NCBI GenBank assembly: GCA_934183255.1
Contig: CAKPSD010000003.1
Span: forward strand, 1 to 64,000
Length of the DNA stretch: 64,000 nt
Direction: 5' to 3'
Source: an uncultured Bacilli bacterium
Lineage (GTDB): Bacteria > Bacillota_I > Bacilli_A > RFN20 > DUOF01
Both the position numbers and the translations under genes were made by a program. Below the pieces are notes generated by a model, which was not told the DNA's origin, searched no databases, and worked only from the letters and a program-made list of their open reading frames with translations. Below, one piece after another: positions 49,101-61,100 of the stretch (position 1 is its first letter; the number at the start of each line of letters is the position of its first letter).

Positions 49101-52100
49101 AACTACACTCTAATTTATAATTTTCTAAATTCTTACCATTAAAGTTATTTAATGAAACTATGATACTTGGTTTCTCATTATCATATGTAATATCAATAAA
49201 TTTATAATATCTAGTATTACCAAACTTATCTACTACTTTTACAAATGCTGCTTTATCACTAGTAATAAGTGATGGCTTTTCATTTAATGTAAATGTACCA
49301 TTTTCAACAAGATTCATAGTTACATTACTACATGCACTTTCAAAATCTTCAAAAGTATTACTAGCAATACAATATCCAACTTTTGTCTCACCATTATTTA
49401 AATCACTAACAGTATATGAGGCAGGTTCACTATTATAAGTGTTTTTACCATTATTTCTTTCCATTTTTGGAGCTTTATTATCAATCTTATAATAGCTTTC
49501 TGATACTTCAGTTACTACATTACCAACATTATCATATGCTGTAACTTTAATTCTGTATTCTCCCTCAAGTTCTTCTTTTAAGTTATATTCTTTATTGTTT
49601 GTATCAACTAACTTATATATTGTTTTTTCTTCATTAACACCTGATTGATCTTCACCATCTACAATAGTTACAAGATTCTTAATATCTGTCTCTTCATATT
49701 TTCTATACTCTTCACTAGCATTAGCAAAACTAATCAAAGAAGCAGTATTATCAAGTTGTACAAATATTTTGCTAAATATACCATTACCTGACTTAGTTAC
49801 CATCTTTACATATAAAACATATGTTCCTGTATAAGAAGAATTATTAATGTTAACATTGAAGTTAGTAGAAGTTCCAACACCACCATTAAATAAAATGTCA
49901 TTGCTAGAATAGATTTGATCGAAGTTATCTTCAGTAACATCAATTGTTCCTTTTTTAACAAATAAGTATTTTACATCACTAACTGTATTTCCACCTTTAT
50001 TACAGAAAGTATTATTACATACATAAGTTACATTAACATTATTATTTTTTTGCCATCCTTCATTTCTAAATATAACTTTAGCATCATATCCACCAGTTTC
50101 TGTATTATCAATTCTAATAGTTACAGATTTAACACTTGCTTCGTTATTAGCAGCATCTCTAACCCATATCTCATAAGTTCCATATTCTGTTATTTCAATA
50201 TTAAAGCCATTAATCTTACCTTCAGATAGATATTTAGTACCTTCTTTAACAATTGTTTTTCCAACCTTCACATACGCCATAACAATTCCACTTGAATCTT
50301 GATTATTAGCTATATTTACATCAATAGTAACACTCTTTTCATTTGTCCAATTTTCATTAGCAGTAACATTAATATTGCTTGTTGTAGCTAAGTTATCAAA
50401 ATATAATTCTTTATTCTTAGTTAAACAATAAGAATTATCATTCTTCATACAAACTTTAACTTCTAGATTCTTAATACCATTTAAGTTATTGTTAGTAATA
50501 TTTATTAAACTACTATTATCTACAGTTGTATATGAATTGCTATTAAACTTATATGTAGCATTTACTACACTACTTAAGTCTTCTAAATTAAACTCTACTT
50601 TTGCAGTATGTGTCTGTCTATAATCATCTAATTTATAGTCATCACCTGAAACAATATCAAATCCAACATATACCAATTCTACACTATTAGAACTTTCATT
50701 ACTTGAGTAATCTCTAACAGTAATACTATATTTCATATTAGCATCTAATGTATAATTATCATTTTGATTTTTACTAATGCAAGTATTAGAACCTTCTAAT
50801 GATACACAAATTTCCTTAATATCAGAACTAATCTTATTTACAACTAATTCTATATTTTCATTAAATGAATAATACTTTTTATCAGTTGCTTTAAGGGCTT
50901 TTCCATTGTCCTTTATAGTAATATTGAAATCTGGTGCAACATTATCTACTTCAACTACATAAGTCTTTTCTGTAGTATTACCAACTCTATCAGAAATCAC
51001 TACTTTAATTGTAGAATTTTCTTTAAATTCATAAGTAAGAATATCTTCATAATTATATATTACATCATTAATATAATATATAGTTGAAACAATACTTTCC
51101 TTATCATTATTTTCAAATATATTTAATATAATTTCAGTAATCTTAGTAGGATTATTTTTATGATCATTATCTACCTTTACAGTTAGATTAGTAATTTCAA
51201 TGTAGTTATCAATAATCAACTTGCTATCAACTTCATTTATATTAACTAAATCAGAAACATTAAGAGCCAAATCAGTTAATGAAACATTAATAGTAGGATA
51301 TAGTGCATTAGCTTTAGCTAATTTGTTAGCTCCTGCAGTTACACTAACACTCTTTCTATCATCACTAATAGTAATATCACTAAATACTAGCATATCACTA
51401 GTAAAGTTAGCTTTAGTTATAATATCTCCATTAGTTTTAACTACAATATTTATTTGTCCTTTACCATTATAGTAATTTCCATTAATAACACAATTAGTTC
51501 CTTCTACACAAGTAATACTATCTATATAGTATCCTGAAATTGGTGTATTATCAACTTCAATAGTAGTATCTATAACAAGTTCAGCTGATACATTATTAAC
51601 ATTATCACTAACAGGATTAATGTGTAATTTGTATCTTCCATCACCTGCAGGTAAAGTAATTACAGCAACATTATTTGTTAATTTAGCTTCACCTGTATAA
51701 GTAGTACAATCATTATTTTCATCACACCACTTATAGCTTATAATAGAATCCTTTATTCCACTTAAATCATCATTAAATGTAATCTTAACAATCTTATCAT
51801 TAACATTATTTCTAGTAATATATTCATTACCATTAGTAATTAAACCGCTATAATCAACGCTACTAATACTTGGAGCAGCATTATCATAAGTATACACTAG
51901 TGTATATTCTGTTATATTACTAGCATTATCTTTAACTTGATAATTAATATTAATAGTTTTATTATTATTTAACATATATTCTTCAATAACAAAATTGTTA
52001 CATTCAAATGAATCATCATTTCTAACACATGTTAATTCAGTAATTTCATTATCTCTGTTTACAGATACTATAACACTACTATAATCTATACCACTTGAAT

Positions 52101-55100
52101 ACTCAGCACTTCCATCAGTAACATCAAATGATAAAGAAAGTGTTTTTCCTACATAAGTTACTGCATTTCTAGTGTAAACATTTGCTATGAAATTATTAAC
52201 ATTAGGTTTTTCAACATCAAAGTATAATTTTTCATTTAATGTTATATTCTTAGTAATTTTACCATTAATTCCAACAATTCCATCATTAGAACCAACAACC
52301 AAACTAATTACAGAGCTCTTTGTAGCATTTACAGCAAAGTCCTTAATAGTATAAGTAATATAATCTTCAGTTGTTAATGTAAACGTTTGTGAATTAATAG
52401 TAACTTGAATATCACTATTACCACTTACATATGACTTATTACCATTCTTCAATTCACCATTAAATGTAACTGTTAGACTATTACAACTAGCGCCACTAGT
52501 AATAAATTCTTTACCATTTATAGACTTACATCCAATTAATTCAGTAGAAACTATATTTCTAACTAAATTATCATAACGAACATCAGTAAATAATTCATTA
52601 TCAATATTTACTTTATTTCCTGCTAAATCTTCAATATCACCATTATACTTAACAGCTAAATCTAACATTATTCCTGTTTCATTTTCAGAAACACTACCTT
52701 TTAAGATTATTTGAATAGTATTATTTTCACCTTTGCTTACAACAATATTAACATTAATATCTCCACTAGAACTACAATCTCTCTCATCTAATGTATGACA
52801 TACTAAACTAAAGCTATTTTTAATCTTATTAAATATATCATCATAAGCATATGAGTTAATACCATTTAATACATATACAACTTTACCTGCACTCAACTCT
52901 TTATCATTTATAATCTTAATATTTTGCTTAATAACCTCAATATTATAACCACCAGTAATAGCAACTACATTATAAGCATATGCATAACTAATAGTATTTG
53001 TATTTCCTAACACATCTTGTACTTCACCTAATGAAATATTTTCTAATAATCCCTTATCTTCATTAGTAATAGTATAACTGTATTTATATGTTGTACCATT
53101 AATATATTCAACTACTACATTAGCACTTTCACTAAAGTTAAATGATAACTTAGGAGCTGCTTTTAATGCCTTATTAAAGGTAATATAGAAGTCTAATACA
53201 GTACCTTCTTTTACATAAGTATTTGCTTTAACTTCATTTTCTCCATTTTTAATAACAAAATTAGTAATTTCTGGTCTAGAATTATCAATTTCAAAATCAT
53301 AAGTAAATTTAGATGTTGAAACATCAATTTCATTTTCTAATTCTATATCTTTAAAACCATTAACACTTGTTAATAATATTTTCTTTAATTTGCCACTATC
53401 ACTAGAATTAACATCATAACTATATACAACTACATTATCAACACTTTGTTTTTTATAACCATTGTTAAACACTATATTTGAATTAAATACAGCAGTTAAT
53501 GTAGGAAGATTATCATTAACATTCTTACTAAATGTAATTTCAACTGTTATAGTATCAAACTCTTTTGCTTTATTAGTAACTTCATTACTACTATATACAT
53601 TTATATTAGTTATCTCTGCCTTTTCACTAGATACAACAACTTCTTTTTCTGCACTAGTATTAGTTATTCCAGAAATACTTTCAAATATTCCAAGAACTTC
53701 TAATCTCACTTTTTCTGCCTCTTGAGAATTAACAACAACATTAATGTATGCCAATGCCCCACTTGCATCATATCCTTCAGAAATACTAGCATCAGCACTA
53801 ACATTTCCTCCACCAATAGTTCTATAAGCCTTAATATTATTTTTATAGTTTTCTACTAATGTAACGCCATTAATAATATTAGAGTCAACTAATTCAATTC
53901 TAAATGTAATATCTTTATTAATACCATATGTTTCTTTTGAAGTAATAATATTTAAATTACCAACCTTAATATTCGAACATTTAATACTACTATCTTTATA
54001 TTCAATATCTTTATTAACAAACTCTGTATATGTATTTTCGCCAAATTCAAATCCAGCAATAGCAAAATTATCATTGCTTTGTACTTTATAAACATAAACA
54101 TGTTTTCTAACTGCACTATTTGTAGAATCTATTTTAACAGTTAATTTTACTCTAGAACCATCTTCATTGAATTTATCAGTACTAATAATTAATGAATTAT
54201 CCACATTATAACTATAATCATTATTAAATCCTACAGTAACTTTAATAGTTGTTCCTTCTTTACAGTATCTTGCTTCTCCATAAATCTTACATTCACTAGC
54301 ATCTATTTCTATGCTATTTATTCTTAATACATTAACAGTTTTACTTATTTCAACAGTATTTGAAATACCTGATAAATCTTTTACAAACTCTTTATAAATA
54401 GCTAAAGTGATAGCATCACTAGAACCTATATTTGCTTTCAAATAAATTGTTTGAGCACTAACATCCTTACAATCTCCATAAAAACCATCTTCACTTAAAG
54501 AGCATGTTATATCTGCAGCTATACTAATCTTTGTAATATCCATATAACTAATTTGTTTAGTAGAACTAATTTTAAAGATCAATTCTTCAGTTTCATTAAT
54601 AAGCGATTTAGAAGTAATACTAATAACTGGTGCTACAACATAATACTTAATTTGATCATTCTCATGAATTGGCTCTTCTACCGTTGCATTCATATTAAGA
54701 TCTAAACTATTACCAGCCTTGTCTACTACAATACCAGTAATTTTATTTATAACTAATTTTTCGATATCACTAATAGATTCACTAGCAATATTAAATACAA
54801 ATACTAATTTATTAGAGATAGAACTTGAAGATGTAGGAGAAACATTTCCCATATTAGTATTAATAATAATGTTATTATAACTACTTATAACCTCATTAAA
54901 TGTTAATTGTAGTGTAATAGTTTGAGAATTACTCAATTTGCTACAATAACTAATACCATTAACATCATTACATCCATTAGCGGTAGATTCAATCATTTTT
55001 AACTCAGGTTTTTTAGTATCAATTTTAATACTATTATCTAATGATTCAATATAGCCATCACTAATTACACCACTATACATTCCTGTATTAAATGATAGAT

Positions 55101-58100
55101 ATTCAATAACATAATCTAAGTTTTCACTAGCTGTATAACTATACTTATGAGTATTTGTTCCATTTCCACTTGCAAATCTTAATACAACACCTTCTATATT
55201 AGTTTTAATATAGTAATTACTAATATTTTCATCCTTTATAGAAATAGGATTATAGAAAGTAATTGCATATTCAATAACTTTGCAATACTCATTATCACTA
55301 GTACAGCTAGAAGCTACAACCTTATCTTCCTTAACTCTTGTAATAACAAATTGATCACTAGTAAATGTTTTATCATTTGTATTATAAGCACCATCAATTA
55401 AGAATCCTTCTTTAATTTGAATATCAAATACATTACTCATATTATTATTTAAAGTTCCTTTAATAATTAACTTTGTTAAGAAAAGATTTTCAATTGAATT
55501 AAATATTGTAACATCATTTGAATAAGTTATATTTTCTAATCCTAAATCCAAAATATTTGATTTAGTTAAATCAAAACTAGATGCTTTTGTAGTTTCTATT
55601 GCAATAGTTAACTCATTTCCATCATAATTATAAGAGTATTCACTATTACTAGTAATGCTAACAGTAAATTCAGGTCTAGTAGCATCTACTACAATGTCAT
55701 AAGTAACATTTTCATTTGTATTGTGAGCTTCATCCTCAACAATACCACCAACAGTTAATGTTAATGTACCATTTACATTTCTAGTATTAACTTCAATATC
55801 AAATTCATTGTTATTAACATTTGATATACTTACTATCTCTCCACCACTAACACTAATTAAGTCTCTATAATTAGAAAGAATACTACCCTCTACAATGCTA
55901 ACTTTAAATCTTACAATATTATTTATACCATAAGTTGGTTTTGCATCACTTATACTTATTTCAGGCCCTGCTACTCTATCAGTAACAACATTAATTACGT
56001 CATAATCAAATGTAATCTCTTTAAGTGTTACATTTTCATATAACCCATTATAATCAAATCCACCAACTTCAAAGTTATCTCCATCTTTAACAGTATATAC
56101 ATACACATGATTTCTATTGCTTCCTAATGATGTATCTATATTTATATTAATAACTTCATATACTAATAATTCACTTTCATCGCCTAATAAAACATAATAA
56201 GTAGTATTTGTCGTATCAGTAAACTTATTGTCTTTAAAGTTAGATACTTCCTCTTCTACTATTTGAGTCAAATCTTCATTATTATAAGAAGTAACAATAT
56301 AAAGTTTATTATTTACTTCATCATATCTATATACATTTTCTCCTAATGAGAAATATGTTAAACCATTTAATTCAGCAGTTACATACTCTGCAATTTTTAA
56401 CATATCCAATTTATTTGAAGCATCTCTACTTACATCATAGTTAAATACTATTTCTACTTTTATTTTTGTGCCTTTATTACAATAAGCAATATTATTTATT
56501 TCATTACAAGTAGTAGACACTATAGTATTAACTACTCTTAAAACTTTTATCTCTTCAGATTCAGCTGCACTAGTATTTTGATTACTAGCAGCATCAGTTA
56601 TAAATCCATCATTAAATACTACAGTAAACGCATCTGCACTTAAATTTGTTGCCTTAACTTTTACATATAAAACATTAGAGCTTATTGTTTTATCAAAAGT
56701 AGAAGTAAATGTTTGATTATCTATAGAATATCCAATAACATTTGCGCCCTTTGCATTAATTCTAGAAACATCAAAAGTAACATTTTCTTCAATATTTACA
56801 GTTAATACAAACTCTTCTCCTTCTTTAACCATAGTCTTATCTGAAGTAACACTACTAATTACAGGAACTATATTATCTACTTCTATAGTTGTAGTAGTCC
56901 ACTCACTATCAGTACCCTTTTGGTTACCTGCTAAATCAGTAATAATGCCTAGTTTATACATTAATACACCATTTTGTTTTCCAATAGTAATTGTAAATTT
57001 AACCTTATAAACTTCCCCATCAAGATAAGGAGTTGCAGTTAATTCTTCTATATCATCATTGTTTCCATACTTATAAGATAAAGATACATTAGCATCTACT
57101 CTCTCACTTAATGTAAAGATAATAGCTACTTTTTTACCTTCTTTTACTTGTCCTGTTGTGCTATATTCAACACCACTAATTGAAGGTACAGTCTTATCAA
57201 CTATATAATTAAATACACGTTCTGATGTTAATTCATACTCCTTATTATCATTTACAAATTTAACTTTAATTCCAATTAATGAAATCGATTGACTTCCTTC
57301 ATTTAATTTAGTTTTTCTAGTCAATATAATAATATTTTTCCCACTAACATTTTCAATTTGAGAAGTATATTCTTCTGCTAAATCACCTAAATTTATAGTT
57401 TCAAATGATTTAGTGCTAGATTCAAGTTTTAAAATAACCTGACCAGTTTTAGTATAATATACATATTCACCATTATCTAAAACAGTAACTGCATCACCAC
57501 TTGGAATAATACTATAGTCCTCACTTCTTACAACTATAGTTACATCAAACTTAGCACTTTCATTTCCTAATTCATCAGCAAATGAAGGAATATGTACTAC
57601 ATAACTTCCACTAACATTAGGAGTAATACTTCTAACAACTGTTAATACGCCATTAGAATATGAATAAGTTGTATCAGTAGTATTAGTTAATTCATAAGAA
57701 TCTTTTAATAGTGTATCTGTAACATCGAATGTTAATGTAATAGATGTATTAGAAGTAACACCATATTCAGTTGAAACTCCAGGTTGTAATTTAACTGAAG
57801 GAGCTATATTATCGCGTTCTACATTAATGTTAATATTAATTGTATCTCCAAAATAGTTATATACAACTAATGTATATGTACCAATAAGTTTATTCAAAGT
57901 AATTTCTTTAACTCCAACTTTATTAATATTTGTTACATAATTATTTTGATAACTATATTTTTGAACATCATGGTTAAATGTATATGTTAAATCTATACTA
58001 GATTCTTTAATATATAATTTACCACCTTTTTCAACTATTGTTTGATTAGTTTTTCTTGTATAAGTAAACACACTTGTATTAACAATTAATACATGTTTAT

Positions 58101-61100
58101 TTAAACTGCTATAATTTAATGATGCATTACCATATTCATTAATAGATACATCACCATTTATTACAAAATAGTATTCGGTATTTTCACTAACAATAGCATC
58201 ATCCTTTAATGAAATAGTAATATTCTTAGAAGAATCCATTGAACAATTAAAGATATTAACCTCTTCCTCATCATTTACTCTATAGAACTTGATGTGAGTA
58301 CCACAACTTGTTAATTCCTCTAAAGTATTATTATTAACAGTAAACTTCAATTCACCATTTTTATTTGCACCACCAAAGTAATAGTGCTTAATAGAACTGC
58401 CATCTTTTGCATAACCACTACTTATAATATTTATTTGTAAAGGATTACCGTCGTTACTAATAGTTATTGTTTTACTTAAATCAGCATTTAAAGTATTATT
58501 AGCTTTATCTACGATAGCTTCTTTATTAACAGTAATAGTATAATTACCGTTCTCTAGTGAATCTAATAATGTAATATTAGTAGTTCCTTTTCCACTTTCA
58601 AGAGTAACATTTTGATCAGCATTTAAACATATGCTTCCATCATAATTGCATAGTTTTATCATATCTTTACTTATTTCAGTATTATAGTTTTCATTTGCTA
58701 TAATATCTAAAGTAACTACATCTTTATTCTTAGCACTATATTTAACATTAGCAATACTTAATATAGCTGTAGGTTTTGTATTATCAATAACTATATTAGA
58801 ATTATTATAACTATTAGAAATACTTAATATTGTAGTATTATTAGTAGAATCCGTAACTGTACCACTTATATTAGTAATAGTAAAGTTATCAACATTTACA
58901 TTTGTAGGTACAGTAATAGTAAACACAATGCTTCTTTGATTAGCATCATTTATTGTACCTGATACATTAGCAACATTTGTAACAATTCTAAGATTTGAAT
59001 ATTTAGAAATAATTTCATCAAATGTTACTGTAACTAGTATTTGTGATCCACCTTTACAATAACTAACACCACTAACTTCATTACACTCTCTAGCAGCAAC
59101 ATCTACACTAATAATCTTAGGTCCAAATCCATCTACGATATATTCAAATTCACTTAAAACATTTGTATAGATAGCCTCATTAGTATTACTAATTGCAGTC
59201 TTAACAAATCCACTTTCAAATATTACTTTAGTACCAAAGATATATGTTTTATATGTATTTGTATTAGTAGAAGCATCATATGAATCTACAACATCCTTTA
59301 TTTCAAATAATACTTTTACATAATCATCACCTAAAGTAAATTTACCATCTTTAATTTGTGTTTCACCATTAATAGAAGTTCTAGTCTCATTAATAGTATA
59401 TGTTACACCATTAATTTCAAATGAATATGTATTATCTCCATTTTTAATTAATTCATATTGAACTTTTCCAATAACACATACATCTCTAGCGTTCTCACAT
59501 TTACTAAATCCTAAAATATTGTTTTCAATAGTCCATGAACTAGAAATAGAATTAATATTAGAAGAAATTACAAATTGGGCATTGCCTGTTTGTGTATAAG
59601 GTTTGCCATTTTCATCTTTATTATCTTTAGATTTAATTTCAATTACAGAAGGTTCTAAAATAGTAATTGTATATTGATATTCACTACTATTAACACCAAA
59701 CGCATCTTTTAATAATCCTGCTTTTATAGTAAAGTATTGTTTTCCTTTTTTACCTGCTTCAATTACATTAGTTACAGTAAGAGTAAGTGAAGCATTATCA
59801 ACTGTATATATTGGACTTACAATGATTCCTTCACTTATAACACTATTTTCATTAATTTCATATGTATTTCCATTAAATTCAAATGAATTAGAAGAAATAG
59901 TTGTACCATTTTCACTACCATCACAATAAACCTTATTATCTTTAACACCACAAGCAGTACTATTTATCATGAATACTTTCTCATACTTAGAAGCAAACAA
60001 CTTATTAGACTTAATTTTGAAAACAGATTTTGCTAATATCTCATTTGTCAATGAATAATCGTAATATAATTTATTATTTTCATCGCTAGTATATGTAACG
60101 CCTTCTTTTAATGTTTCAGTAGCTAATTCAATAGATGCAATTCCTCCACCAGCAAATTCAACTTTTATAGTTTTAGTCCTATTTACAACAATACTTGTTT
60201 CATATTCATATACATTAGATGGCCCAGCAATTACTTTATCATCAATTTTAAATATATGTCTTCCTTCAGGAATTATTATTTTTCCTTTAATACTATTTTC
60301 ATTATTCTTTATATAATAAACATTATCTTTTACTATAACATCACTAGCAGAAACAAAATTCCATGCAACACTAGAAAGATTAATACTATCATCATATACA
60401 ACATATTTTACACCTATTGTTTTTTTACTTGAAGGAACAGTCGTGCTGCTAATTAAGAAGCCTTCTTTTATTTGTATTTCATATATACCAATATTTAATA
60501 ATCTAGTTCCTTCATTTACAGCTTTTATTTTAAATGTTACTTTAGAATTATTACTATCAATAGATGATTCACATGCTTCACTACTAATTGGCTCACCATT
60601 AACTAATATAAAGTTGCATAATTCACTAGTTAGAGTAGGTGTAAATCCATAACTTCCTTTTGAAATATATAATTCAAAATAATCAGCAAAATATTTATAT
60701 TTTTGAGTATTGTTTGCAAAAGTATATGATGTACTTAAACTATCTGTAATCATACCATCACTTATTGTAGGCACATTGTTATTAATAACAATAGTTTTTA
60801 AATTATCAACTTTATCAGTAACATTATTGTTATCATCAACAACTAAACCACTTGCTGCTTTTAAATTATAAGTGCCAGCAATTAAATTATTTAATTTTAT
60901 AGTTAATGTAAGAACATTTTCGCTTAACGCAATATTACTTATAATAACATTTTGTTCAATTCCACCTTGAGTATTAATATAGAAATATAAATTATTAAGA
61001 TTTATACCCTTATATTTTAATTCATAGCAAGGAGCATCTTCTCCATAAGCATATACTTTACCAGCAATCATTTTATATACATTTTTATTATAATAAACAA